The notes: a model not told the origin generated them from the sequence alone. Positions 18,420 to 27,296 are shown, counted from the stretch's first letter. The stretch is 64,000 nt of DNA from Methanohalophilus levihalophilus (GCF_017874375.1 NZ_JAGGLK010000002.1:434001-498000), one strand, 5' to 3'. Program-made: numbers and translations.

Positions 18420-19367
18420 TCACCTGTCCAGCCCTTTAGAATATTGATTGACTAAAAACTCGAGGGTGTTTTCCAGATTGTCTTCCTGTGAGTATAGGCG
18501 AAGGCACTCGTAATACTCGCCTCTGTCTTCGAGGAGTATGTTTATGGGCGGATATCCCCTTTGCAGCAGGGCGTAGTTTAAAAGCAGCCTTCCAACCCTG
18601 CCGTTACCGTCTTCAAATGGGTGGATATATTCAAACTGGTTATGCAGGAGTGCTGCAAGCAGCAACGGTTTCATTTCCTCCCTGTTTTCCCGATACCAGG
18701 AGGTTAGCTCATTGAGCTCTCTTTCAATTTCACCGCTTGGGATTCCCTGATGCACAATGTTTCCCCGGCCATCCCGGATGATAACTTCCACATCCCGCAG
18801 CTTGCCTGCAAAATCCTTGCTCCCCTTAAAACACATTTCATGGAGTTTGAGTATGAGTGAAAGTGACAATTCCTCATCCGTCTGCCTGATGTAGTCTACG
18901 GCTTCAGCAACACCTATAGACTCCAGCTCATCCCCTGTGCGGGCTCGGGAGTTGTCTTCAAGGATGTCATGAACTTCGCTGAAGGAGACAGTTGAGCCTT
19001 CAATTGCATTTGTATTGTAAACAAAGGTTTCAGTGAACGCTTTCCATTGCAGGGGGTCGAGATGTTCTATGTGGATGTCACTGTCGTATTCATTGAGTTT
19101 GAGAATTTCTTTTTTCGTAAGGGAGAACTTAAGCAGGTCTTTCCGGCTATCCAGTTCCTCAAGAATGGATTCTTCCGCCTTCTCTCTGCGTGCCTTGATT
19201 TCAGTGTCACTAAGATTCAGGCCGAGATAGCGGCGAATCTTCCTGGTTTTCCCCCTGACTTTGTAGGAGTGGGTAAGATAGAACTTGGTATTATCTTTCT
19301 GTTTTCGCTTCTCTATGTACACATCAATAAATAGGTGTCCACCTTTCATGTAGGTTTTGGTGGTCAC
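18420..19367 (-). CDS. Fic family AMP-transferase, class II inhibited
   Basis: 315 residues. Fic proteins transfer AMP or other phosphates to target proteins. The catalytic loop HPFEDGNGRVGR is intact at about 249-260, with His249 as the base. An inhibitory helix precedes the Fic core: TNAIEGS at 119-125 fits the [S/T]xxxE[G/N] motif, making this a class II enzyme autoinhibited in cis by Glu123. The N-terminal ~90 residues are a basic leader seen in archaeal Fic proteins, and the C-terminal region is a short winged-helix-like tail. Target unknown. It lies beside the broken hicBA module, in an accessory patch. Confidence 0.85.
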   Translation of the reverse strand: MTTKTYMKGGHLFIDVYIEKRKQKDNTKFYLTHSYKVRGKTRKIRRYLGLNLSDTEIKARREKAEESILEELDSRKDLLKFSLTKKEILKLNEYDSDIHIEHLDPLQWKAFTETFVYNTNAIEGSTVSFSEVHDILEDNSRARTGDELESIGVAEAVDYIRQTDEELSLSLILKLHEMCFKGSKDFAGKLRDVEVIIRDGRGNIVHQGIPSGEIERELNELTSWYRENREEMKPLLLAALLHNQFEYIHPFEDGNGRVGRLLLNYALLQRGYPPINILLEDRGEYYECLRLYSQEDNLENTLEFLVNQYSKGLDR

Positions 19368-19420
19368 CTTTAGGAACTAAATCTCAAAACCTGAAATAAC
19401 AATAAAGCGAAGTGGTAACT

Positions 19421-19628
19421 ATGCAGTATACTATAACTCTTGAAAAGTCCGATGAAGGGGGGGTACTCGGCTCATTGTCTTGAACTTCCAGCTGCAATTA
19501 GTGAAGGGGATACCAGGGAAGAGGCGCTTGAGAATATCAAGGAAGCCATTGAGCTTGTACTTGAGGTGACAAAGGAGCAGGCGCAGGTATTAGGCGAAAT
19601 TGAAAAGGTGGATGTAGCAAGTGCCTAA
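19421..19628 (+). pseudogene. hicB: hicB antitoxin gene, frameshifted
   Basis: ATG 19421 begins MQYTITLEKSDEGG, the usual HicB start. The frame then shifts at a run of seven G (19457-19463). With one G fewer, the protein continues YSAHCLELPAAISEGDTREEALENIKEAIELVLE..., the typical HicB partial RNase H fold. As it stands, translation from the ATG ends a few codons after the G run. The G tract is a classic site for slippage, so phase variation or a sequencing error is possible. The downstream hicA start overlaps its last codons. Confidence 0.8.
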
Positions 19629-19839
19629 ACTGCCTTCAACGACCGGTCAGAAAATCATTAAGACTCTCACGAAGATGGGGTTTGTTGTAGTAAGGTAAAG
19701 AGGCAGTCATGTATTTCTACAGCGCGGAACTGATACGGTAACATTTCCATTGCATGATCCGGTTAAAAAAGCCACATTGAAAAGCATACTCAAACAGAGC
19801 AATGTTGCTTTGGAGGAGTTTTTGCAGCATTTGAAGTGA
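19621..19839 (+). pseudogene. hicA: hicA toxin gene with in-frame TAA
   Basis: The frame from GTG 19621 reads PKLPSTTGQKIIKTLTKMGFVVVR, hits TAA at 19696-19698, then continues RGSHVFLQRGTDTVTFPLHDPVKKATLKSILKQ to a TGA at 19837. This is the HicA double-stranded RNA-binding-like fold; the GSH motif with the catalytic histidine lies just after the stop. One base change (CAA to TAA) explains it. Since the partner hicB is also broken, the module appears dead. Confidence 0.8.
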
Positions 19840-19937
19840 TTTGGGACACGATTGGACTTCCCCACCTCGCCTCTGGCAAAAGGCTTAAACCTCCTGAAAT
19901 CAGATCTTTTTATACACAAGTTTGGAGAGTGGAAACA

Positions 19938-20372
19938 ATGCCAAAACTCGCAGTAGTATACCTGAGTACTCAGGGAAGCACCAAAATGATGGCTGAAGCA
20001 ATCGCGGAAGGTGCAAGGGAAAGACATGTTGAAGTGAGTGTTGATAATTTCTTTGAGTGGGATCCTGAAGAGGCTGCGTCTGCAGATGGGATTGCCGTCG
20101 GTTCTTCCACTTTTAACTATACAATGCATCCTCCTATTGCGAAGTTTATCGATAAGATGATAGATGCCGGTGTGGAAGGAAAGGTGGGTGCAGCATTCGG
20201 TTCTTATGGCTGGAGCGGCGAAGCGCCGGTTCATATTGCAAAGAAACTCCGTGAAGCCGGTATGGATGTTATTGATCCGGTTCTGAGAATCCAGTATATT
20301 CCGAATGAAAAAGATCTTCTGGAATGCAACAGACTTGGCAAGGATCTGGCTGAAAAGCTGAAAAAGAAGTGA
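19938..20372 (+). CDS. Flavodoxin-like protein (FprA C-terminal type)
   Basis: 144 residues. The FMN-phosphate loop STQGSTKMMA lies at the end of the first strand, followed by AVGSSTFNYTMHPPIAKFIDKM and AAFGSYGWSGEAPVHIAKKLRE, typical of the flavodoxin domain of F420H2 oxidase/FprA proteins, here as a stand-alone carrier. It probably shuttles electrons in the cytoplasm. ATG 19938 has GGAGAGTGGA upstream; the frame is open 34 codons earlier but without family resemblance. Confidence 0.8.
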   Translation: MPKLAVVYLSTQGSTKMMAEAIAEGARERHVEVSVDNFFEWDPEEAASADGIAVGSSTFNYTMHPPIAKFIDKMIDAGVEGKVGAAFGSYGWSGEAPVHIAKKLREAGMDVIDPVLRIQYIPNEKDLLECNRLGKDLAEKLKKK

Positions 20373-20446
20373 GACTGCGTTTTAAGGATGAATGCAGTCT
20401 AACTTGCAATTACAACCTGTTCTAATATCAAGGTCTTAAAAAAGAG

Positions 20447-20475
20447 AATGCTCCTTTTCCAGGGAGCATTTTTCA
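20447..20475 (+). terminator. Hairpin terminator after the flavodoxin-like gene
   Basis: AATGCTCC (20447-20454) pairs with GGAGCATT (20463-20470), followed by a short T run. It lies between two convergent genes and could serve both. Confidence 0.6.
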
Positions 20476-20486
20476 TATATTCTCTC

Positions 20487-21194
20487 TTATTCTTCCACGG
20501 AATCAAATGTAGTTGGGAAATCGCCTTCAAAATTTAAGTTGCCATCAACAACTTCGAGTTCATCGATCTGGAGTCCCGGCATCTTTGCAAGATGATCGTT
20601 TATCAGATTCTCCAGCTCTTCCTCTGCCTGCTCTGCAGTTCCTCCGGGGAGGGGAAGGAGACCAACCTTTGCATCATCTATCTCAATATTAATGCTGGAA
20701 TCACTGGCCTTCTCAAAAGTTCCGGATGCATAGACCGGACCCTTGAAATCATATCCCAGATCTGCAAGATCAACATATGCTGCCATTTCGGCCTGATTAT
20801 CTGTTCCGAGCTTCACCTGTATATCCTTTAGCGGACCTTCGTTGTTGGTAGCCTGCAGGTAAGAGCTCAACTGGGAACTCGTGAGACTCAAATCCATGGG
20901 TGCAGCATCTGAATACAGGATTTCACTGGTTAAAGTGAAATCGGAAATTTCGTCATTGAGGACTATTCCCTGATCTTCTAGCATCTCATCAAACAAAGCA
21001 TAGTCGATTTCAACTCCAAGATCCCTCGCCTCATCGGTTCCAAGCAGGCTGGTTAATACTGGGACATGTATCATTCCGGATGCGGCAACGACTGTCAGAA
21101 GTCCTATTATGATAACAGCCCCGATCACTGCAATTGCCTGGATGCCTGCAATAGCATCCTTGTTATTTCTCAATTTAAAGTTAAAGGAAAACAT
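20487..21194 (-). CDS. Membrane-anchored LEA/WHy-like protein
   Basis: 235 residues, not firmly recognised. An N-terminal hydrophobic helix (about 14-36, AIAGIQAIAVIGAVIIIGLLTVVAA) is preceded by positive charges, so the bulk faces outward. The rest is a beta-rich, acidic domain with alternating patterns (FTLTSEILYSDAAPMDLSLTSSQL..., VYASGTFEKASDSSINIEIDDAKVGLLPLP) like archaeal LEA-14/WHy-type domains. The start at 21194 is chosen because GAGGT lies seven bases upstream, whereas the earlier ATG directly abuts it. Confidence 0.55.
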   Translation of the reverse strand: MFSFNFKLRNNKDAIAGIQAIAVIGAVIIIGLLTVVAASGMIHVPVLTSLLGTDEARDLGVEIDYALFDEMLEDQGIVLNDEISDFTLTSEILYSDAAPMDLSLTSSQLSSYLQATNNEGPLKDIQVKLGTDNQAEMAAYVDLADLGYDFKGPVYASGTFEKASDSSINIEIDDAKVGLLPLPGGTAEQAEEELENLINDHLAKMPGLQIDELEVVDGNLNFEGDFPTTFDSVEE

Positions 21195-21331
21195 AGCCAT
21201 ACCTCGGCAATAACAAAGCATTTCAAACTTTTAAAAGTATTGTAGTGATTTGAATCCTTGAAATATTACTTTTAATTTTTGGAAATCCGTTACTGCTATG
21301 GCAGTTGAATATTTCAAAAAAGATTTTGATG

Positions 21332-21403
21332 TGGACCGGTCGGGAATTGAACCCGAGGCCTCTACCATGCCAAGGTAGCGATCTACCCCTGATCTACCGG
21401 CCC
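21332..21403 (-). tRNA. tRNA-Ala (GGC anticodon)
   Basis: The acceptor stem GGGCCGG pairs with CCGGTCC and includes the G3-U70 wobble that marks alanine tRNA. The anticodon stem CTACC/GGTAG encloses the loop TTGGCAT with anticodon GGC. The T-arm loop reads TTCAATT and the discriminator is A. The CCA end is not encoded. No intron. Confidence 0.93.
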
Positions 21404-21562
21404 AAAAGGACACATCACACTTGTAATCATCAAAGATAAACTTATCGATAATCGGGACTCTCTTTTATCTGGAAAAATGTACTGTGGAAAGGGGATAAGC
21501 GAAATATTAAAGTAGTTGGATGTTTATCTGGTAGCTCGCGCGATGTTAAATCGTGACTGATT

Positions 21563-21639
21563 GGGCCCGTAGCTTAGCTAGGTGGAGCGCACGGCTGATA
21601 ACCGTGAGGTCCTGCGTTCGAATCGCAGCGGGCCCACCA
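21563..21639 (+). tRNA. tRNA-Ile (GAT anticodon)
   Basis: The acceptor GGGCCCG pairs with CGGGCCC. The anticodon stem CACGG/CCGTG encloses CTGATAA with anticodon GAT. The T-arm loop is TTCGAAT, the discriminator is A, and the CCA end is encoded (21637-21639), unlike the adjacent tRNA-Ala. Confidence 0.95.
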
Positions 21640-21769
21640 AGTTTTCTCTTTTTTGTTTCACTACAATATGGCAATTTCATTTTAATATTCAGAGGCAAAT
21701 ATTATATATATCTTCTAAAATATATAAGCTGACTAAGTGAATTTAGATTCGGATTTTAGTGGTGATCTA

Positions 21770-22147
21770 ATGAATGAAGCAGCTGTTCCCGGTATGAGTG
21801 AAAGAGAGATGGAGATCGCCAATCTTCTCAGGAGATTAAACTTATCGAAACCTATTGCAAGAACTCTTGCATGCCTTTCATGTGATGATGAAATCACTTC
21901 AAGGGATATTGAAATGAAATCCAGGCTAAGGCAACCTGAGGTTAGTATTGCAATGAACTACTTGCGTAAGAAACGTGGGTGGATACTCTGTGAAGAGGTT
22001 AAGAAAAACGAGGGTAAAGGCCGCCCGGTTAAACTTTACCGCCTTGCGCTTCCTCTTGGAGACATTGTAGATACCCTTGAGCGTGAAATAGTTGAAGAGA
22101 ACGAGATGCTTATGGAAAACATCGTTCGTCTTAAATCATATTCCTGA
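21770..22147 (+). CDS. Winged-helix transcriptional regulator
   Basis: 125 residues from ATG 21770, which has GGTGAT upstream; a GTG at 21737 is an alternative start. A winged helix-turn-helix of the TrmB/PadR/MarR type spans about residues 25-100: KPIARTLACLSCDDEITSRDIEMKSRLRQPEVSIAMNYLRKKRGWI, then a basic wing KGRPVKLYRLALP. The C-terminal helix (about 100-125) is probably for dimerisation. A strong TATA-like element (TTATATATA, about 21700) precedes it. Target unknown. Confidence 0.75.
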   Translation: MNEAAVPGMSEREMEIANLLRRLNLSKPIARTLACLSCDDEITSRDIEMKSRLRQPEVSIAMNYLRKKRGWILCEEVKKNEGKGRPVKLYRLALPLGDIVDTLEREIVEENEMLMENIVRLKSYS

Positions 22148-22173
22148 TATGGTTGTTGTTTTTTGAACTTTTT

Positions 22174-22207
22174 GCCAGATGGCAGCATCTGGCTACAACT
22201 TCTTTTT
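22174..22207 (+). terminator. Hairpin plus T-run terminator
   Basis: GCCAGATG (22174-22181) pairs with CATCTGGC (22186-22193), an 8 bp perfect stem with a four-base loop, followed by a T-run near 22202. It ends the regulator gene. Confidence 0.65.
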
Positions 22208-22328
22208 TTAAGTTTTAATTTCCCGTTTCAAAAAGAAGTAATACTATGACGTGTATTTTTGTGCACAATACCTATACGGGGTAAAAACGTATCATTCTAT
22301 CATATCAATCGTAGACAGGTGTTTTATT

Positions 22329-23570
22329 TTGAGTACCATCAGTGAGAAGATATTCAGCAGGGCATCGGGAAGGGACGCAAAAGCCAATGATTTTGTTATG
22401 GCTGATATCGATTACGCAATGGCCCATGACGGGACAAGCATACTTGCAGTAAGGGCTTTCAGACAGATGGAAGTGGACAAAGTCTGGAATCCTGACAGGA
22501 TTGTAATTCCCTTTGACCACCTTGCGCCTGCAAACAGTGATACAACTGCTGCTCTACAGAAAGATATCCGGGGTTGGATACATGAGCAGGGTATCAGAAA
22601 TTTCTACGACATAGGCAATGGTATCTGCCATCAGGTTTTGCCGGAGCATGGTTTTGCAATGCCCGGGAAGCTGATTGTTGGGGCTGATTCACATTCATGT
22701 ACCTATGGTGCTTTCGGTGCTTTCGGGACCGGTGTGGGGGCCACCGATATGGCTGAGATTTTCGCTTCAGGCAGGCTCTGGTTCAAAGTTCCTGAATCAA
22801 TAAAAGTGACTGCTAATAGCAAGCTTGGAAAGCATGTCTATGCAAAAGATCTGACTCTCAAAATTATAGGTACGGTGGGCGCACCGGGTGCTACTTACAA
22901 GGCAGTGGAGTTCTATGGAAGCGCAATTGAAGATCTTTCAATGTCCGGACGCATGACCCTTTCAAATATGGCCATTGAAATGGGCGCTAAGGCCGGCATT
23001 GTTCCGCCGGATAAAACTACTTTTGATTACCTTGAAGGAAGGGCTGTGGAAGATTTCGAGCCGGTTTATTCGGATGAAGATACAGAATATTTCGCAGAGT
23101 ATGAGATTGATGCCTCCGCTCTTGAACCGCAGATTGCAAAACCGCATGAGGTTGACAATGTTTGTGGTGTTTCCGAAGTTGTGGGTACAAAGGTGGATCA
23201 GGTGTTTATCGGAACCTGTACCAACGGCAGGCTTGAGGATCTTGAGGCAGCAGCAAATGTCCTGAAGGGTGAACAGGTGGCTGTCAGGACAATCATCATC
23301 CCGGCTTCAAAGACAATCATGCAGGAAGCCGTGGAGAACGGCACAATTGCGACTCTTCTGGAAGCGGGTGCTACATTTGCGACACCAGGTTGCGGTCCGT
23401 GCCTGGGTGGTCATATGGGTGTCATTGCTGAAGGTGAAGTTTGCATTTCTACTGCAAACAGGAACTTCCGCGGCAGGATGGGCGTGGGAGGTTACATTTA
23501 CCTTGCTTCTCCTGCAACTGCAGCGGCATCCGCAATTACAGGTGAGATAAGCGATCCTCGTGAATTGTAA
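22329..23570 (+). CDS. Homoaconitase/3-isopropylmalate dehydratase large subunit
   Basis: 413 residues from TTG 22329, giving the family start [20 protein letters not shown] lies upstream. Aconitase-family dehydratase large subunit. The cluster ligands are visible: [26 protein letters not shown] and [11 protein letters not shown]. The end reads [13 protein letters not shown]...[13 protein letters not shown]. Methanogens carry two such enzymes: LeuC for leucine and HacA for the 2-oxosuberate chain of coenzyme B. The large subunit alone does not discriminate between them, and no small subunit is adjacent to help. It is therefore either leuC or hacA (aksD). Confidence 0.88.
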   Translation: MSTISEKIFSRASGRDAKANDFVMADIDYAMAHDGTSILAVRAFRQMEVDKVWNPDRIVIPFDHLAPANSDTTAALQKDIRGWIHEQGIRNFYDIGNGICHQVLPEHGFAMPGKLIVGADSHSCTYGAFGAFGTGVGATDMAEIFASGRLWFKVPESIKVTANSKLGKHVYAKDLTLKIIGTVGAPGATYKAVEFYGSAIEDLSMSGRMTLSNMAIEMGAKAGIVPPDKTTFDYLEGRAVEDFEPVYSDEDTEYFAEYEIDASALEPQIAKPHEVDNVCGVSEVVGTKVDQVFIGTCTNGRLEDLEAAANVLKGEQVAVRTIIIPASKTIMQEAVENGTIATLLEAGATFATPGCGPCLGGHMGVIAEGEVCISTANRNFRGRMGVGGYIYLASPATAAASAITGEISDPREL

Positions 23571-23584
23571 TTAGGGGGCTAATA

Positions 23585-23791
23585 ATGACAGAAGAAATCA
23601 GTAGGGATAAGATCCAGCATTTGCTGGGTCACTGGATCGAACACAATCAGAGCCACAATGAGAGCTTTGAGCAGTGGGCTGAAAGATTAAAGGAAGCCGA
23701 CTTTTCTGAAGTTGCAGATGCAATACTTGAAGCTTCGGAAAAAATGGAAGAGTGCACATCCTTGCTTGAAAAAGCAAGGGATTTACTCTGA
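23585..23791 (+). CDS. Small helical protein, His-rich N-terminus
   Basis: 68 residues, cotranscribed 14 bp after the homoaconitase-family gene with GGGGGC before its ATG. The sequence HLLGHWIEHNQSHNESFEQWAERLKEADFSEVADAILEASEKMEECTSLLEKARDLL is entirely helical with a coiled-coil tail. The HWIEHN-x-x-H cluster could bind metal. Function not known. Confidence 0.6.
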   Translation: MTEEISRDKIQHLLGHWIEHNQSHNESFEQWAERLKEADFSEVADAILEASEKMEECTSLLEKARDLL

Positions 23792-23980
23792 ATTCCTGTA
23801 TAGGCGGTCGTATACAAGACCGCCTGCAAAATAGCCTGCAAGCCCGATTATAAGGGTTCCGGGCAGGTACACTGGCGTGAAGTTCCCGCTCAGGTAAAGC
23901 CATGCATTTCCTAATATCAGGTATGCAAGCAGGAATGAAGCTAGGCTTATTAACTGGAATTTGTTTTTTTCTATTGCCAT
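23783..23980 (-). CDS. Small two-helix membrane protein
   Basis: 65 residues with two hydrophobic helices (about 10-28 and 34-55) joined by a short loop, and a charged end. Not recognised. Its 3' end overlaps that of the preceding convergent gene by nine bases. An upstream GTG at 23989 is an alternative start. Confidence 0.5.
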   Translation of the reverse strand: MAIEKNKFQLISLASFLLAYLILGNAWLYLSGNFTPVYLPGTLIIGLAGYFAGGLVYDRLYRNSE

Positions 23981-24172
23981 ATCGGCCACAGGTTTACATA
24001 TTTTTCAGGCAGGTATAATTATGCATTCATTCTTTTAAATTATCTGCCCTCCAACGAAAGGTTCACACCGTTACGGAAATTAAATAGTTTGTCAGGTCAG
24101 TACTTCTTTTTAACTTATATACAACTGGCATTTTAGATCAGTACCGGGATAATATGACAACTGGTGATTTCC

Positions 24173-25360
24173 ATGACGGATAAAATCTTGATTCTGGGTG
24201 CCGGCTATGCCGGTGCGGTAGTTGCAAATAAGTTAGCACGCGAGTTCAGGCGCAGTATAGCAAAAGGAGATGTTGAGATTACAGTACTTGACAAGAGTGA
24301 AATGGCTGTAAACCAGGGCGGATTTACGTTCCTTCCATTTAGCTTATACACTCCTGAAGATCTAATCAGATCCAAGCGGGAACTACTGAGTCCGCGGGTC
24401 AATCTCAAATTGGGTTCAGAAGGCGAGGTTACTTCTATTGATCTGGATAAACAACAGGTAGAAGTTAAAGGCGGAAGTACTTATAACTATGATTATCTCG
24501 TGATTGCTCTTGGTGCAAGGGCTGATGTCAACGGGGTTGAAGGCCTTACGGACGACTTGAATACATTTTATACTTCGGTTGAAGATTCCCTCAAACTGGG
24601 AGAAAAAATACGGAATTTTGACGGTAACAGGATTGTGGTGTCGGTTTCAAGGATGCCAATTCCATGCCCCGGTGCACCTGTGAAATTCTCTTTCCTGCTG
24701 GACAGCTATTTCAAAAATGTTTTGAAGAGAGATGATGTAACTATCAGTCTTTTCTGGCCAATGGAACCGATAGGTCCTCCTGAATTTAACAAAATGGTTA
24801 CAGGTAAGTTTGAAGAAAAAGGAATTGAAGTATTCCGCAACTTCAAACTTGGCAAGGTGGATGCTTCCAACAAGGTTATTGAGTCCACCGAAGGCGAGAA
24901 GGAAAAATACGATCTTCTGGTAACTGTACCTCCGCACAAAGTCCAACAGGTTATTCTTGATTCCGGTCTCAGCGATGAATCCGGGTGGATTCCCTTTGAC
25001 AAATCAACTTTGCAGTATCGGGGAAGTGCCGGTAATCACGACAACGTGTATGTCCTTGGGGATACTGGTCCCATGGATGTCCTGAAAACAGGAATAGGAG
25101 CTCATTACCAGGCGATGGTTGTGGCACACAATCTTGCCAACGATATTAACGGGAATGGTATCAAGGTTTCCTATAACGGGGAGACGGGTTGCCCCATTAT
25201 TACGGATATGGCTGCTCCGTCAAAGGATGGGAAAGCATACATTGCCACATGGAGCTACAATCTGCCGCCGGATGAGTTTGATACGACAAAACTTGGGTGG
25301 TATATGTATCGTATGTATTACTATATCCATTGGGATGCGAGCATAAAAGCAATTCTGTGA
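24173..25360 (+). CDS. Sulfide:quinone reductase-like flavoprotein
   Basis: 395 residues. The FAD-binding GAGYAGAVVANKLAREFRR is at the N-terminus, with YDYLVIALGARAD and VYVLGDTGPMDVLKTGIGA further on, as in the SQR/type II NADH dehydrogenase family. SQR-like cysteines occur in MPIPCPGAPVKF (about 165) and GETGCPIITD (about 345). The C-terminus (LGWYMYRMYYYIHWDASIKAIL) is aromatic and amphipathic, suiting membrane contact. It probably oxidises sulfide or a related sulfur donor and passes electrons to a membrane carrier (methanophenazine by inference). It forms an operon with the DUF1641 gene, a pairing known for sulfur-metabolism SQR homologues. Confidence 0.82.
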   Translation: MTDKILILGAGYAGAVVANKLAREFRRSIAKGDVEITVLDKSEMAVNQGGFTFLPFSLYTPEDLIRSKRELLSPRVNLKLGSEGEVTSIDLDKQQVEVKGGSTYNYDYLVIALGARADVNGVEGLTDDLNTFYTSVEDSLKLGEKIRNFDGNRIVVSVSRMPIPCPGAPVKFSFLLDSYFKNVLKRDDVTISLFWPMEPIGPPEFNKMVTGKFEEKGIEVFRNFKLGKVDASNKVIESTEGEKEKYDLLVTVPPHKVQQVILDSGLSDESGWIPFDKSTLQYRGSAGNHDNVYVLGDTGPMDVLKTGIGAHYQAMVVAHNLANDINGNGIKVSYNGETGCPIITDMAAPSKDGKAYIATWSYNLPPDEFDTTKLGWYMYRMYYYIHWDASIKAIL

Positions 25361-25370
25361 GATGATTTTG

Positions 25371-25736
25371 ATGACAGTTGAAAGTGAAATAACAAATGCT
25401 GGAATATCTGCTTCAGATGTTGAATCTGTGGTTGATGTTGTCAGAACTATGCGCATAATGCAGGACTACCTCAACGATGAAACAATCCACGGCGTTGCAG
25501 GAATAATGAACCCAATGCTGAAACTGGTGAATAGTATTGCAAGCACGGATCTTGTTGATGTGCTGGAAAGAGGCTTGCAAGATCCTGATCTTGATCGTGC
25601 TCTTATCTCACCTCCAAGGGTTGGCCTGTACGGATTGATTAAGGAGATGGGTGATGAAGATCTCCAGAAGGGGATCGGTATAGCTCTTGAACTCCTGAAA
25701 GCTCTCGGACGAGCTTCCGAAGAAGTTGGAAAGTAA
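25371..25736 (+). CDS. DUF1641 protein, partner of SQR-like enzyme
   Basis: 121 residues; all-helical pattern (VESVVDVVRTMRIMQDYLNDETIHGVAGIMNPMLKLVNSIASTDLVDVLERGL...GLYGLIKEMGDEDLQKGIGIALELLKALGRA). DUF1641 proteins accompany SQR-like and Hdr-like flavoproteins in several archaea and bacteria; their role is unknown. The start is 10 bp after the SQR-like gene stop; an ATG at 25362 in the same frame is possible. Confidence 0.75.
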   Translation: MTVESEITNAGISASDVESVVDVVRTMRIMQDYLNDETIHGVAGIMNPMLKLVNSIASTDLVDVLERGLQDPDLDRALISPPRVGLYGLIKEMGDEDLQKGIGIALELLKALGRASEEVGK

Positions 25737-25754
25737 TGCGTATATTTTTCCTCC

Positions 25755-25774
25755 GGGCAGGATTACCCCTGCCC
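25755..25774 (+). terminator. Hairpin after DUF1641
   Basis: GGGCAGG (25755-25761) pairs with CCTGCCC (25768-25774) across a six-base loop. It lies between convergent genes. T-run weak, so the terminator role is tentative. Confidence 0.45.
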
Positions 25775-25794
25775 CCCTCTCTTGAGGGTTGATA

Positions 25795-26730
25795 TTATTT
25801 CGGAGTTTTTGGAACCGATGGGTAATTTGTAACAATAATCTCACGCACAGGTCCGCGCTTGTGAGCTTTTGAATTAATGCTTCTTCGGGCTAACACACGC
25901 TCGATGTTATATCCTTTGTACATTTCATCAAAGAAATGATCCTTTGGATTCTCATTTTTCGGATCGGAATTGCTGAGCATAAGCTTTGCTCCCTTTGAAT
26001 CCATACTCCTGTAGAACCCTGCCAGACGATGCTGTTCATTATCATTGAACGAATTCTTTGAGTATGATGTAAAAGTAGATGTCCTGTTTAATGGCCTATA
26101 TGGTGGGTCCAGATACACGAAGCTTTTCTAATCAGCCAGAGGTTCACAGATTGTAAAGTCTCCCCTGTGAATTTCTGTGTTCTGAAGTGTTTCAGATACT
26201 CTTTCCAGGTTTGCAGCATCTAATATTTTTGGATTTTTATATCTTCCAAACGGGACATTGAAGTACCCCTTCGAATTTACCCGGAACAATCCATTGTAGC
26301 ATGTCCGGTTCAGGAAAATAAGCTTTGAAGCCCTTTCAATCCATTTTCTGGAGTATTTTTCGTAGTTGAAAGAGTCCTTATCTTCATTCAACTCAGTGCG
26401 GATTTCATAGTAGAAATTCTCTTTTTCCTGCCCCTCAGTTCCTGAATATGCTATCTGGAGCGAATCCAGCTTATCGACTAATTTGTCAACATCATTTTTA
26501 ATTGAAGAATAGGCCACAATAAGCTCTTCATTAACATCGCATATATGTGCCTCTTCAAAATCAAATTTGTTCATTACATGGAAGAAAACAGCCCCTCCCC
26601 CAACAAATGGTTCGATGTATCTCTGAATTTTCCCACTTTCAATCTCAGGGGGAAAGCGTTTGTCGAATTCTCCGAGAAGTTGTTTTTTCCCGCCAGCCCA
26701 TTTCAGGAAAGGTCTTGCACTGATTTCCAT
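25795..26730 (-). CDS. D12-class adenine methyltransferase (Dam-like) with in-frame TAG at codon 201
   Basis: A single frame of 311 codons broken only by TAG at 26128-26130. Upstream of it are the SAM-binding motif FLKWAGGKKQLL (about 8-19), FVGGGAVFFHVMN and FNVPFGRYKNP. Downstream, in the same frame, come KSFVYLDPPYRPLNRTS with the catalytic DPPY motif (208-211) and HRLAGFYRSMD...LMLSNSDPKNE to the normal C-terminus. Both halves are intact, matching a Dam/DpnM-like N6-adenine methyltransferase (GATC-type by family; target not read). If UAG halts translation, the catalytic motif is lost. If it is read as pyrrolysine, the enzyme is full length. No cognate restriction gene is adjacent, so it would be an orphan methylase. 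Confidence 0.75.
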
Positions 26731-26816
26731 AATTACGCTAAGTTAATTTCGTATATTTTTCAGTTCAATAAAAGTCTGTTTTTTGTGAGTTTGAAATGTC
26801 TTTTCGTTTTCCAAAA

Positions 26817-27296
26817 TTACTTACTCTTTATTGGTATGCATAACTCTTCTTCAGATTCTGGTTCTTCATTTTTGTACTTCTCCCCCATTATTGCAAAATA
26901 GGGTTTTTCATCTAGCAGGAACTCAGAGTTTGGCAACCATTCTTCGAGAATATATTGATAGGTTTTTGGGACAGAACTTGCTGGTCCTTTGTGCAGGAAA
27001 ACTGCATAAAGTCCTTTTTTGGATACAATGTTTTCCATTCCATTTGGAATATGATCAAAGTCTGTCACTTCGATAGCCGCCCATTTTTCGAAAGTTGCAT
27101 CAGGACTAAAATTGCTAAAAAATGATTTGGGATAAACCTCAATTGAGTAGATATTCTTTCCAATTGTGTTTAGAATTTCCTTCCGTCTTGGCATAAAATT
27201 TGTCCAGAGCTCGTACGTCCTGTTTTCAGAAAATGACATTGTTAACCTTTTTCCAATGAATTTCCTTTCAGGCAACGTTTCGATTCTGGTATCCAT
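26817..27296 (-). CDS. GyrI-like effector-binding domain protein
   Basis: 159 residues. The fold pattern IETLPERKFIGKRLTMSFSENRTYELWTNFMPRR...YSIEVYPKSFF...FEKWAAIEVTDFDHIPNGMENIVSKKGLYAVFLHKGPASSVPKTYQYILEEWLPNSEFLLDEKPYFAIMGEKY is the AraC effector-binding/GyrI-like domain on its own, without a DNA-binding part. Such proteins bind drugs or small hydrophobic molecules. It lies 86 bp upstream of the Dam-like gene on the same strand. Confidence 0.75.
   Translation of the reverse strand: MDTRIETLPERKFIGKRLTMSFSENRTYELWTNFMPRRKEILNTIGKNIYSIEVYPKSFFSNFSPDATFEKWAAIEVTDFDHIPNGMENIVSKKGLYAVFLHKGPASSVPKTYQYILEEWLPNSEFLLDEKPYFAIMGEKYKNEEPESEEELCIPIKSK

Noticed and set aside
21231-21413. Minus-strand open frame of 60 codons
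   Set aside because: It is the tRNA-Ala gene and flank read as protein.
22251-22328. N-terminal extension of the homoaconitase-family gene
   Set aside because: No family similarity; the normal start follows TTG 22329 with a ribosome site.
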